Shown: positions 8,564 through 17,456, counted from the first letter of the stretch. The stretch is 33,125 nt of DNA from Bacteroidota bacterium (GCA_028749215.1 JAQUOA010000006.1:1-33125); one strand, 5' to 3'. Notes: generated by a model not told the origin, from the sequence alone. Made by a program: numbers and translations.

Positions 8564-9655
8564 GTGCTCATCCATATTACCACCGCATCTCCGCCGTACA
8601 AAGTAACCCAGGCAAAAGCCACGGAAGAACTTAAAACACGCATGGCCATTCGCCCTGCTATTGGCAGATTGATCGATGCGGCGTCGCATCATTCCGGTAT
8701 TGAATCTCGATACGTCGTCGTCCCCGATGCCGAAGCGATTCCGTCCAAAAAATTTTACTCGACCGATGCTGGTGCTGTTACACCGGATACGAAGTCACGC
8801 ATGAATGAGTATGAACACTGGACAAAAGTGTTGGCGCACGATGCTGTTTCGCGCCTGCTGGCAGAAACCAGTACCGATCCTTCAACTATTAAACGCTTGA
8901 TTACCGTTTCATGCACGGGTTTTTTTGCGCCCGGTCTTGATTACTATGTGATGAACGAATTTCATCTGCCTGATTCAACTCAACGCACGCATATCGGATT
9001 CATGGGGTGTGCCGCCGCGTTGGTGGGATGCACTTCTGTGCTGGAAGCTTTACGCTCTGCGAGTGATGAACAGAGCACCACGCTGCTGATTGCCGTTGAA
9101 CTTTGCTCCTTGCATCTTCAAACTGAACCGACGCGCGACAACATTCTTGCCAATATGATTTTTGCCGATGGCTGTGCCGCGGCATTGTTTTCCAATTCCG
9201 CACGTTACAAACGACGCCTGCAATTGGTGAGCACACATTCTCATCTGTTTCCAAATTCCGCAGAGTATATGGGGTGGAAAATCGGTAATACCGGTTTTGA
9301 AATGATGCTCTCGTCGGAATTACCGACCATCATTTCTGAAAAAGCGATTCCGGTTTTGCGTGCACTCTTTGCACGTCACAACATCGACTTCCGTTCGGTG
9401 CACCACTGGGTATTGCATCCTGGCGGCAGAGCAATTTTAGATGCGCTGCAAAATGGATTGCAGCTAAACGAAGAAGAGATGATGCCGTCACGAACCATTT
9501 TAAAAAATTATGGCAACATGTCCTCTGCTTCCATTTTGTTTGTCATGAAAGAGCTTCTTGAAACACGAAAAGTAAAGAACGATGAGTATGTGTGCGCCGT
9601 TGCTTTCGGTCCCGGCTTGACAATGGAAGTGGCGTTCTTGAAAGGTGTGGAATGA
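8564..9655 (+). CDS. Type III polyketide synthase (chalcone/alkylresorcinol synthase family)
   Basis: The protein has 363 residues starting with GTG; GGAAGG lies about ten bases upstream, and the N-terminus aligns with the usual HITTASPPYKVTQ start of the family. The catalytic triad is intact: Cys149 in FMGCAAALVG, His285 in WVLHPGGRAILD and Asn318 in NYGNMSSASILF. These enzymes extend an acyl-CoA or acyl-ACP starter with malonyl-CoA and cyclise the chain in one active site. The starter and product cannot be read from the sequence. The stop overlaps the next start (ATGA at 9652-9655), so it is co-translated with a methyltransferase and a flavoprotein. That trio matches the content of the Streptomyces srsABC phenolic-lipid operon, which supports an alkylresorcinol or alkylpyrone-type product by inference. 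Confidence 0.93.
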   Translation: MLIHITTASPPYKVTQAKATEELKTRMAIRPAIGRLIDAASHHSGIESRYVVVPDAEAIPSKKFYSTDAGAVTPDTKSRMNEYEHWTKVLAHDAVSRLLAETSTDPSTIKRLITVSCTGFFAPGLDYYVMNEFHLPDSTQRTHIGFMGCAAALVGCTSVLEALRSASDEQSTTLLIAVELCSLHLQTEPTRDNILANMIFADGCAAALFSNSARYKRRLQLVSTHSHLFPNSAEYMGWKIGNTGFEMMLSSELPTIISEKAIPVLRALFARHNIDFRSVHHWVLHPGGRAILDALQNGLQLNEEEMMPSRTILKNYGNMSSASILFVMKELLETRKVKNDEYVCAVAFGPGLTMEVAFLKGVE

Positions 9656-10341
9656 TATTTTCGCGCAGCGTACAAAAAGAAATTATGGACGATGTGTTGA
9701 TCAATGATGAACGGATGGATGATGCACTGCGCGAACTTACGGTGATTAACAAATGGCTTGGCGGAAATGCAACCTCGCGAAAAGGGGTAAAAACAATGGC
9801 GCGTAAACTTGCGCCGCGAGAAATGATTTCTATCTTAGATGTAGGTGCAGGAGGATCAGATGTTGCACGAGCATTAGAGTCACTTCGACGCGATGTGAAG
9901 ATTACGTCGCTCGATCTGAATTTGCGGGCGTGCGAATATTCCTGTAAAATTGTTCCGACGGTTGATGTTGTGAATGGAACTGTCCATGCTCTTCCTTTTA
10001 AAGAGGGATCGTTTGATGTCGTTCACGTCTCTCTCTTCCTTCATCATTTTACCGATGATGAACTGAAAGATATTCTTCCGTCTTTACTGCGGATTGCACG
10101 TGTCGGAATTGTTATCAACGATCTTCGCAGAACAGTTATTTCGTATATCGGCATCATCCTGTTGACGCGGTTGTTTTCAAAGAGTGCTATGGTGCGGAAC
10201 GACGGCCCTCTCTCCGTTCGCCGGGGTTTTACACGAAGCGAGCTTGTTCGTGTTTGCTCAATGCTTCCTTCATCATCATTTACGATTCAACGGACGTGGG
10301 CGTTTCGGTGGTTAGTGTGCATTACAAAAAATAATGAATGA
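9652..10341 (+). CDS. Class I SAM-dependent methyltransferase of the type III PKS operon
   Basis: The protein has 229 residues. The start at 9652 overlaps the synthase stop as ATGA, and longer readings would run inside that gene. Motif I is ILDVGAGGSD (about residues 61-70), followed by an acidic loop in SLDLNLRACEY, motif II FDVVHVSLFLHHF and a later hydrophobic segment near SYIGIILLTRLF that may give membrane association. It presumably methylates the ring or a hydroxyl of the polyketide made by the gene before it, as SrsB does in Streptomyces. The end overlaps the flavoprotein start by eight bases, so all three genes form one translational unit. Confidence 0.9.
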   Translation: MIFSRSVQKEIMDDVLINDERMDDALRELTVINKWLGGNATSRKGVKTMARKLAPREMISILDVGAGGSDVARALESLRRDVKITSLDLNLRACEYSCKIVPTVDVVNGTVHALPFKEGSFDVVHVSLFLHHFTDDELKDILPSLLRIARVGIVINDLRRTVISYIGIILLTRLFSKSAMVRNDGPLSVRRGFTRSELVRVCSMLPSSSFTIQRTWAFRWLVCITKNNE

Positions 10342-11479
10342 AACTCAATTTGATATTGCAATTGTAGGAGGCGGTCCGGCGGGATCGACGGCGGCAATGT
10401 TCTGTGCACGGATGGGATTTCGAACATGCGTGATTGAAAAAAAATCTTTTCCAAGAGAAACCTTGTGCGGAGAATTTTTATCGCGTGAGGTTGTTCAAAT
10501 TCTTGATGAACTGGGGATTACGCAGCAATTCCTAAATCTCCAGCCACATCCATTAAAGTCATTTCGGTACTCATCCGAACACTGGCAATCGTTCGCTTCC
10601 GAGTTATCATTTACCGGGTATGGATTACGGCGCGGAACATTCGACAAGTTTTTATTGGAGAGTGCACGTACTGCCGGAGCAGTGCTATTCCAGCCTGCAA
10701 CGGTTGAACTCATTCAACGAAATACGTCTGGCTTTTCGCTTGTCCTTACGGATGAAATAGGAAAGAAAAATATCACGGCGACGAATGTCATTGGCGCTTA
10801 TGGAAAACAAAATGTGCTGGATAAAAGTCTTCAGCGGAATTTTGTGTCGGAAAAATCTCACCTGAACGGAATAAAATTTCATGTCCCCAAAAAATATTTG
10901 AAACAATTCCCCGAAGATGAAATTCAAATGTTCACCGCTCATAAGCTGTACTGCGGCGTTAACATTGTGAATGATGACACGGCAACAGTCTGTTTTCTTG
11001 AACGGCGGTCGGAGAAGGATGTTCCTCCGCGCGTACGATTGAACGAGCTGCTTTCATCCAATTCGTATTTTGCAGATATCGTGACACCTGATTTTGAATC
11101 GATGATTGACACGTTTCCAATTTACGGCACGGGGAATATTTTTTTTGGAAACAGAAATCTCGTTGAGAGCGGAATTTTTATGATTGGCGATGCCGCCCGC
11201 ATCATCGCTCCACTCGCCGGGGATGGTATTGGTATGGCGATGCAAAGTGCGCATATCATTGCATCGGTGCTGGAGGAAGGAAGGAAAAAAAATCTCGACG
11301 CTCAGGCATTAGGTGATCTCTATACCATTAATTGGACGTCGAGTTTTCGCCGTCGGCTCCGCATTGCCCAACAGGTGCAGCAAGTTCTGCTTTCGGATAT
11401 TGGAAAGAAAATCAGCATATCGGTGCTCGCCGCATTTCCATTTCTGCTTCCCCGCACCATAGAATTTACCCGCGGGTAG
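10334..11479 (+). CDS. FAD-dependent oxidoreductase (geranylgeranyl reductase/PHBH-like) of the type III PKS operon
   Basis: The protein has 381 residues. It has an N-terminal dinucleotide fold with GGGPAG (12-17), an Arg-containing RRGTFD (99-104) and the second FAD motif GDAARIIAPLAGDGIG (285-300). The LCGEFLS motif near residue 45 is seen in flavoproteins related to geranylgeranyl reductases and aromatic hydroxylases. In the srs-type operon the third gene is a flavoprotein that hydroxylates the alkylresorcinol so that it can become a quinone. The same role is likely here, but a reductase role cannot be excluded. It is the last gene of the operon; a palindromic repeat follows 33 bases after the stop and may end transcription. 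Confidence 0.9.
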   Translation: MNETQFDIAIVGGGPAGSTAAMFCARMGFRTCVIEKKSFPRETLCGEFLSREVVQILDELGITQQFLNLQPHPLKSFRYSSEHWQSFASELSFTGYGLRRGTFDKFLLESARTAGAVLFQPATVELIQRNTSGFSLVLTDEIGKKNITATNVIGAYGKQNVLDKSLQRNFVSEKSHLNGIKFHVPKKYLKQFPEDEIQMFTAHKLYCGVNIVNDDTATVCFLERRSEKDVPPRVRLNELLSSNSYFADIVTPDFESMIDTFPIYGTGNIFFGNRNLVESGIFMIGDAARIIAPLAGDGIGMAMQSAHIIASVLEEGRKKNLDAQALGDLYTINWTSSFRRRLRIAQQVQQVLLSDIGKKISISVLAAFPFLLPRTIEFTRG

Positions 11480-11511
11480 AACAACGCGATGTCATTGCAA
11501 TAACAAGAGAT

Positions 11512-11573
11512 GTCATGCCGAACTTGTTTCGGCATCCAAAACAACTACAGATGCTGACATTCGTCAGCATGAC
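11512..11573. repeat. Double-hairpin palindromic repeat, divergent copy 3
   Basis: It has the same plan as the 57-bp elements: GTCATGCCGA...TCGGCAT, a short spacer, then ATGCTGAC...GTCAGCAT, ending in GAC. It is 62 bp long, and its stems differ in sequence from copies 1 and 2. A run of T follows at 11577-11582, so it could end transcription of the polyketide operon. Confidence 0.7.
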
Positions 11574-11685
11574 GAGTTTTTTATAATCAAATAAGACACT
11601 CCCTGCATTTTTGATTTGAACTAATATTTACGTACTCTAAATTAACGTTAAATCCTTCCTGTGGCTTTTTTCTGGAGTACGTGCC

Positions 11686-14600
11686 ATGAAACACATATTT
11701 TCGCTTCCATTTATTTTCATTTTCACCTCCGCCGTGTCCATTTCTCAAACAGTTCAAACGATTGAAGATCGCATTACATCTATCCTGAACCAAATGACGG
11801 TTCAGGAAAAGATAGACCAGCTCCATCCGCAAACCGGATTTACCACTGCCGACAACACGCGTCTTAAAATTCCCGGTTTCATTATGGCGGACGGACCTCA
11901 CGGTGTTCGTGACGGTTCTGCGACTTGTTTTCCCGTAGGGATTGCAATGGCGGCAATGTGGGATACTTCAATGGCGCACAGAATTGGTGTTGCGATGGGA
12001 AAAGAATTTCGCGGCAAAGGGAAAAGTCAGGCACTTGGACCGTGTCTTGATCTTGGCCGCGATGTGCGTAACGGAAGAAGTGCGGAAAGCGGCGGTGAAG
12101 ATCCGTACCTGGATGCACAAACCACGACAGCCGTGGTGAAGGGTGTTCAATCCACGCCGGCAATCGCAACAATAAAACATTACAACGCCAATCATCGCGA
12201 AAACGGCCGTACCACCAACAACATCATTGCGCCGCTTCGTTCGCTCACGGAAATGAATGGTCTTACATTCCGTACCGCCGTGCAAGAAGGGGGTGCGTTC
12301 AGTGTGATGAATGCGTACAATCTTATCAATGGAGAAAAATGCGCCGAGAATACAACGCTCCTCACAACGATCCTTCGCAATTATTGGGGATTTCCATTTT
12401 ATGTTGTGTCGGATTGGGGTTCTATTTGGGATCCGCAAAAAGCAATTACTGCAGGATGCGACCTTGAGATGGGTTCAGATTTATACGGGCAGAATCTTCC
12501 GACACTGGTTGCGAACGGAACCGTATCGCAAGCAACGCTTGATCAGGCTGTGCGCCGCGTGCTGAGAACGAAAATGCTCGCAGGCATTCTTGACTATCAA
12601 CCGGAAGGAAATGCTGATGATGTAAATAGTTTAAAGCATCAGCAACTATGTTTGGATGCCGCACGCAAGTCAATCATTCTTCTGAAAAATAAAAACAATA
12701 TTCTTCCGCTGGTAAAAGATTCTATAACAAAGATTTTGCTGATTGGACCGAGCGCAGCTGTCGCACAAATTGACGGAGGAGGAAGTGCATACGTTACTCC
12801 ATTCTATTCGATATCTCCAAGACAAGGAATTGAGTCAAAAATTGGCAGTGCAAAAGTTGCCTACTTAAAGGGATGCGATATTAACAACAGCGATACCAGC
12901 GGATTTGCTGCTGCACGAATTGTTGCTGCTGCGGCCGATGTTGTCATCTTTGTCGGAGGTCTTGATCCAAGCCAGGAAAGTGAAGGAATGGATCGTAAAG
13001 GCGACTTGCCTGATCTTCCTGGAAAACAACAAGACCTCATCAATGCGCTTGCGGAAGCGAACAAAAAAGTTATTGCCGTAATATACAGCGGCGGTGTCTG
13101 TTCTGTGCATCGATGCATTGATAATATCAGTGGTTTCATCTATGCTTTTTATCCGGGACAAGAGGGAGGGAATGCGCTTGCCGATATTTTATTCGGCGAC
13201 GTGAATCCAAGCGGGCGAATGCCGGTCACAATGCCAACAACTGTCGATCAACTCCCGGCGTGGAATGATAACTTCACCGACGATTATGGATGTGGCTACC
13301 GCTGGTTCGATGGAAGGAATTTTACTCCTGAATTTGCCTTCGGCCATGGATTGAGCTACACAACATTTGAGTACAGCAATCTCGTCATCCCCGCACCTTC
13401 ACCGTACGGTAATCCCGTGTCGATAAGTGTTGATGTAAAAAACAGCGGTACTCGCAGCGGCGAAGAAGTTGTTCAATTATATCTTACCCATGACAGTTCA
13501 TCAATTCCGATGGCAAAGAAAGAGTTAAAGGGATTTCAACGTGTTGCTCTAGCGCCGGGAGAAAAGAAAACGGTGACTCTCACCATCACCAATGATGAAT
13601 TGTATTATTTTAACGAAACAACAGCAATGTACTCCGTAGAACCGGGACAAATAACTGTTCGTGTCGGCACTGCATCGGACAGTATTTTAGCGACAGGAAG
13701 TTTTACGATGCTTGCCGGAACACAAAAACCTGATTTAAGGATTACAAATTTGAAAATGGTTCCGCCGTTTCCGTTACCGGGACAAAAAGTGACCTTTGTT
13801 GCGTTGGTAAAAAATCAGGGAACAGGCCCGACTGCTTCCGGCTCTCCAGTAAAAGTAAAGTTTAGTTTGAACGAAAAAGAAATTGCTTGGTCAACAAATT
13901 ACACACAATCAATTCCTGCCGGAGGTATGGCGTTGATTGAAGCGGACGGCGGACCGGCAGGAACAAATTTGTGGGCGGCAGAATCTATTGGCACATATTC
14001 CGTCCATGCAATTGCCGACCCTGATAATGCGATTGATGAGTGCGTTGAATCGAACAACGATCAGTTTGCAAGTCTCACCGTGTATCCGAATCCTCCACAG
14101 AATCTTGCACTTAATAAGCCTGTAAAAGTCTCTTCTATAGAAGCGACAGGATTAGAAGGAGAAAAAGCTGTGGATGGCAATATAGGAACGAGGTGGTCAT
14201 CAGCATTTAGCGATCCGCAGTTCATTGTTGTGGACCTCGGGAGCGTGCAGAGTATTTCTGAAGTTCTTCTGTACTGGGAAACCGCGTATGCAAAATCATA
14301 TCAGGTCTTGGTTTCAGATGACAGCATCACATTCCGAACGATCGGCACGGCATCGAGCAGTGACGGCGGATTGGATAAAATAACAACGAATGAAAGAGCG
14401 CGTTTCATTTGGATACAATGCACACAGCGGGCAACGCAGTGGGGATATTCTCTGTTTGAGATAGTTGTTCATGGCACTGAGTTGACGTCGGTTTACAATA
14501 ATAGGGGTAACATTCCGACAAAATTTTCACTCAGTAATAATTTCCCTAATCCGTTCAACCCAACCACAGTGATCAATTATCAGTTACCAGTAACCAGTCA

Positions 14601-14781
14601 CGTAACGTTGAAAGTGTATGATCTGCTTGGGCGCGAAGTGGCAACGCTGGTGAATGAAAAGAAAGAAGCGGGGAATTATTCTGTCCAATGGAATGCAATA
14701 AACGCTCCGAGTGGAATTTATTTTGCTCGAATAATGAGTGGTGCATATTCGCAATCAAAGAAAATGTTGTTAGTGAAATGA
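11686..14781 (+). CDS. Secreted GH3 beta-glucosidase/xylosidase with CARDB, F5/8-type C and T9SS domains
   Basis: The protein has 1031 residues with a signal peptide at 1-20. The GH3 barrel includes KHY (164-166) and the nucleophile Asp243 in YVVSDWG. The GH3 C-terminal domain carries Glu433 in SEGMDR, the expected acid/base, and a fibronectin-III-like domain follows GHGLSYTTFEY. Residues about 680-800 form a CARDB-type adhesion domain (PDLRITNLKM). Residues about 804-935 are an F5/8-type C carbohydrate-binding domain (NLALNKPV, AVDGNIGTRWSS). Residues 946-1031 are the T9SS sorting domain. All catalytic residues that I would expect are present, so it should cleave terminal beta-linked sugars from polysaccharides or oligosaccharides at the cell surface. 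The next gene starts 34 bases downstream and is probably co-transcribed. Confidence 0.95.
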   Translation: MKHIFSLPFIFIFTSAVSISQTVQTIEDRITSILNQMTVQEKIDQLHPQTGFTTADNTRLKIPGFIMADGPHGVRDGSATCFPVGIAMAAMWDTSMAHRIGVAMGKEFRGKGKSQALGPCLDLGRDVRNGRSAESGGEDPYLDAQTTTAVVKGVQSTPAIATIKHYNANHRENGRTTNNIIAPLRSLTEMNGLTFRTAVQEGGAFSVMNAYNLINGEKCAENTTLLTTILRNYWGFPFYVVSDWGSIWDPQKAITAGCDLEMGSDLYGQNLPTLVANGTVSQATLDQAVRRVLRTKMLAGILDYQPEGNADDVNSLKHQQLCLDAARKSIILLKNKNNILPLVKDSITKILLIGPSAAVAQIDGGGSAYVTPFYSISPRQGIESKIGSAKVAYLKGCDINNSDTSGFAAARIVAAAADVVIFVGGLDPSQESEGMDRKGDLPDLPGKQQDLINALAEANKKVIAVIYSGGVCSVHRCIDNISGFIYAFYPGQEGGNALADILFGDVNPSGRMPVTMPTTVDQLPAWNDNFTDDYGCGYRWFDGRNFTPEFAFGHGLSYTTFEYSNLVIPAPSPYGNPVSISVDVKNSGTRSGEEVVQLYLTHDSSSIPMAKKELKGFQRVALAPGEKKTVTLTITNDELYYFNETTAMYSVEPGQITVRVGTASDSILATGSFTMLAGTQKPDLRITNLKMVPPFPLPGQKVTFVALVKNQGTGPTASGSPVKVKFSLNEKEIAWSTNYTQSIPAGGMALIEADGGPAGTNLWAAESIGTYSVHAIADPDNAIDECVESNNDQFASLTVYPNPPQNLALNKPVKVSSIEATGLEGEKAVDGNIGTRWSSAFSDPQFIVVDLGSVQSISEVLLYWETAYAKSYQVLVSDDSITFRTIGTASSSDGGLDKITTNERARFIWIQCTQRATQWGYSLFEIVVHGTELTSVYNNRGNIPTKFSLSNNFPNPFNPTTVINYQLPVTSHVTLKVYDLLGREVATLVNEKKEAGNYSVQWNAINAPSGIYFARIMSGAYSQSKKMLLVK

Positions 14782-14815
14782 TGGGCTAATTAAATTCAAC
14801 GGAATGGAGTTGATT

Positions 14816-16336
14816 ATGAAAACGAAACTCTCCCTGTTGTACTTTTTCTTGGTACTCTTTCTCGGTACAACGCTTATTGCACAGACAAGCGGGCTGCAAT
14901 ATTATCGTTCAGCAGTAATGAACGGCAATAACATTAAAACTGTATTTGGTAATTGGGGCGTCATTGGTCAGCCGGCTGATACACGGCCGCGCGGCGCATG
15001 GCTTTATGAAACGAATGGATATATCGGCGATGAATCTATTTTACTCGGCATCGAGTTTCCCATTAAGGATTACAATGGCGACTCAAAGTCGGATACTGTG
15101 CATTCAGTAATCACCAGTCCTGTTTCTCGTCCTGCTTCAAGCTTTGATATCAATCCAACAACAAGCGACCCGTGGACATTTTTGCCTGATAGTAATTCAC
15201 TCAACACAAAATCGAACAGTGTTGCACTCAGTTCCGATATAAGCACATGGCCGGCGTCGTGGAAAGACGGCAATGGTTCGGCAGAATGGAACGGCTTTTT
15301 CGGGAAAGGGAAAATGGTTGCAGATCTTGAAGCTTATTTTCAAATGAACGATGAAAATGATCATCGCTTTGATACACCTGCAAATAATTCATATGGCAAA
15401 AATTTTACTGGTAGAAATGGACAGGGAATTTCAATAACAGTTCGATACCTGCAATGGAATCATCCGGCGGTGAAAGATATTCTCTTCCGTGTCTATGACA
15501 TAAAAAATGAAAGTGCGTTAAAATACAATAAGGTGGTTTTTGGGTATTTACTGGGAACGTATGTGGGCATTACCACGACGGATCATTCTCCTCAAGAATA
15601 TAACGATGACTATACTGTTTTTTTCAAAAAGGAAAATGTCCTTGTTTTCGGTGATTATGACAACAACTGTTCCCGTAATCCGCTCTGGAAAGATTCTGTT
15701 GGGAAATGTGGCACTGCATTTATCGACTCGCCGAATAAGAATGAAATCGGGAGTTACAGTTATTTCACTCCGTCAAATCAAATTCGTTTAGGCGATGATG
15801 AGATCTTATGGGCAATGATGAAGGAAGGAAGCTATTCTAATCCCAGCAATGTTTTGAATGATACAATTCCTCTCGCCGGCTCCGATGGCGATTTTGTCTT
15901 TGGCACCTATTATTTTTCTCTTGATAGTGGTGAAGTAAAAAGAATAGCCTCGGTGCTTGCGTATGGATATACCAATGCTGAGGTGTTACAAAAAGTTCAA
16001 GCTGCGCGCGACATATATAAAAATAATTTCTCACTCCCAAACGTAGTATATAATGTTTTGAACAATATTTCTTTATCGTTCGGGCTTCAACAAAATTTCC
16101 CCAATCCGTTTAACCCATCGACAATCATCAATTACCAATTACCAATTACCAGTTACGTGACATTGAAAGTGTACGATCTGCTTGGACGTGAAGTGGCAAC
16201 GCTGGTGAATGAGATGAAGGAAGCAGGATATCATACGTTTCAATTTCACGGTGCAGATTTGGCGAGCGGAATTTACTTCTACCAGTTACGTGCCGGAGAT
16301 TTTTTGCAGACAAAGAAAATGGTGCTGATGAAATAA
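14816..16336 (+). CDS. Secreted protein of unknown function with T9SS sorting domain
   Basis: The protein has 506 residues. The ATG at 14816 has GGAG six bases upstream and is followed by a signal peptide ending LIAQ. The mature part begins with SGLQYYRSAVMNGNNIKTVF, then a segment rich in Gly, Asn and aromatic residues; I recall this opening from other large secreted proteins of Ignavibacteria-like genomes, but no enzymatic domain is evident. Asp/Asn-rich turns such as DYNGDSKSD and DYDNNC could bind calcium. The last 85 residues are the T9SS sorting domain (QNFPNPFNPSTIINYQLP to KKMVLMK). It sits directly behind the GH3 glycosidase and may assist it at the surface, which is only inferred from position. 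Confidence 0.87.
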   Translation: MKTKLSLLYFFLVLFLGTTLIAQTSGLQYYRSAVMNGNNIKTVFGNWGVIGQPADTRPRGAWLYETNGYIGDESILLGIEFPIKDYNGDSKSDTVHSVITSPVSRPASSFDINPTTSDPWTFLPDSNSLNTKSNSVALSSDISTWPASWKDGNGSAEWNGFFGKGKMVADLEAYFQMNDENDHRFDTPANNSYGKNFTGRNGQGISITVRYLQWNHPAVKDILFRVYDIKNESALKYNKVVFGYLLGTYVGITTTDHSPQEYNDDYTVFFKKENVLVFGDYDNNCSRNPLWKDSVGKCGTAFIDSPNKNEIGSYSYFTPSNQIRLGDDEILWAMMKEGSYSNPSNVLNDTIPLAGSDGDFVFGTYYFSLDSGEVKRIASVLAYGYTNAEVLQKVQAARDIYKNNFSLPNVVYNVLNNISLSFGLQQNFPNPFNPSTIINYQLPITSYVTLKVYDLLGREVATLVNEMKEAGYHTFQFHGADLASGIYFYQLRAGDFLQTKKMVLMK

Positions 16337-16470
16337 CAATTTGTAGAGGGAAGTATTTTTTTGAACGGAGGCCCACACTCATTTTTGAGTACCTGGTTAG
16401 AACACGCACGGCAGAATATTTATATGAGTATTATTTGAAAGATAAGCCACATTGAAGATGATCACAATTA

Positions 16471-16908
16471 TTATGGTATAGATCCATTTGGAATGCTTAT
16501 TTTCACCGAAGATATTGCCGAATAAATAAGATATACCACTACTACACCTCCTACTATAGCAATATATGTTAAATCATTTGGTTTCCCGCCGTGAACTTTT
16601 GTATGCCAACCCACCTGCGCGCGCTGGTAGGCACGAATTGCCGGCTGAGGATAGTGAATGGTAGGCGGCACCACCTTGCCTTCGTTCACCTCAAATTGGT
16701 CTTGATAATATAGGTACCAAGTAGATTCGTTATCCTCTTCAAGAGGCGGCTTATTAATTGTTGCTATTCTAGCGGTGGGTTGCGAGGCACTGCATGAAAC
16801 TAACAATGATGTGATGAGTAAGGGGATTAAAAAACGCGTGAACTTTAGGACCTTGGTGAGTGACATCAGTTCTGATCTATGAGTTGCTGATTGACTAATC
16901 TGTAACAT
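16471..16908 (-). CDS. Small lipoprotein with C-terminal membrane segment, unknown function
   Basis: The protein has 145 residues from the ATG at 16908, which has AAGGAAA about eight bases upstream. A second start at 16866 would give the more usual short signal MSLTKVLKFTRFLIPLLITS followed by LLVSC; both readings end with the same lipobox Cys. The mature part is short and polar with a Tyr-rich stretch (WYLYYQDQF). It ends with a hydrophobic segment, LTYIAIVGGVVVVYLIYSAI, that could be a second membrane anchor. I do not recognise the family. It lies on the minus strand after the end of the T9SS gene, in a region with duplicated flanks. Confidence 0.65.
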   Translation of the reverse strand: MLQISQSATHRSELMSLTKVLKFTRFLIPLLITSLLVSCSASQPTARIATINKPPLEEDNESTWYLYYQDQFEVNEGKVVPPTIHYPQPAIRAYQRAQVGWHTKVHGGKPNDLTYIAIVGGVVVVYLIYSAISSVKISIPNGSIP

Positions 16909-17108
16909 GATTGTATTTCCTTTTATGGTTGAATATTTTTGATTTCAAGATATACAACCGGTGAAGGAACGTTGTCATGAAATTGTCAAAAGAATGTCAG
17001 AAAATGCAGGGCATCATTTTTGTACAATTTGTGTTGTTACGCTATGCTCTTTCGTCTGTTTTAACGCGTGGCCTGGTGTTTATAAAATTTGTCTTTCGCA
17101 ACACGACA

Positions 17109-17356
17109 CTACTCCATCCATATCTCATTCCATCCTTTTTTTACCATTCCGCTAATCAGGAAAATCATGAGCTTTGTCATGACTCTTTTGGTCTTTGCAT
17201 CCATCGTCACGGATAGTGTAGTGTGGTCTTTTTCTTGTCGTACTCGGTGACAGTAAGTTCTGTTTTTGTTCCTTTTCCTTTCATAAGTCTAGTCTCACGA
17301 AAAAGAGTGCCCACACCAAATTTTATATCTGAAAGAAATTCAATTTTGATGATATG
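17109..17356 (-). pseudogene. Truncated, frameshifted SRPBCC (polyketide-cyclase-like) gene relic
   Basis: The minus strand from 17356 reads HIIKIEFLSDIKFGVGTLFR, then ETRLMKGKGTKTELTVTEYD, then KKKTTLHYP and a TGA at 17207-17209. The GVGT.FRE...G.GT...VTEYD pattern is typical of SRPBCC-fold START-like proteins. In a neighbouring frame from 17210 the strand continues MDAKTKRVMTKLMIFLISGM and ends WNEIWME with TAG at 17109, which resembles the C-terminal helix of the same fold. The N-terminus is missing and the middle appears shifted or deleted, so the gene is broken. I see nothing supportable in 16909-17108. Confidence 0.6.
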
Positions 17357-17393
17357 AGTTTACAGGCAAAAAAAAATGGTACTGATGAAATAA
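17357..17393 (+). pseudogene. Last codons of a T9SS sorting domain, orphan
   Basis: This stretch matches the very end of the gene at 14816-16336 (...LQTKKMVLMK, stop): it reads TTACAGGC, a run of nine A, then ATGGTACTGATGAAATAA. The A run is one base too long for the usual frame. The likeness continues past the stop, with a tttgtagag block followed by ttttttgaacgg after both 16336 and 17393. A 3' end with its flank has therefore been duplicated about 1 kb away, and the lipoprotein gene and SRPBCC relic lie between the copies. Confidence 0.65.
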
Positions 17394-17456
17394 TACTTTG
17401 TGTAATTTGTAGAGTCAGATGATTTTTTTGAACGGTAGTCGCAACATCAAGGTTAA

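Noticed and set aside
7696-8649. Longer 317-residue reading of the FKBP gene
   Set aside because: The extra 87 residues show no signal peptide and overlap the divergent promoter and the start of the polyketide synthase gene; the lipoprotein signal begins at 8388.
5480-11573. CRISPR array as an explanation for the repeated palindromes
   Set aside because: The three copies are kilobases apart, in mixed orientation, with genes and not short spacers between them, and no cas gene is present.
16365-16437. Plus-strand frame ending in VRTRTAEYLYEYYLKDKPH that looks somewhat protein-like
   Set aside because: It is only about 35 codons long without a start or ribosome site, and no family can be recognised; chance is likely.
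16961-17216. Two overlapping plus-strand open frames of 64 and 79 codons
   Set aside because: They lie opposite the SRPBCC relic and the lipoprotein's upstream region, lack ribosome sites and resemble nothing known.
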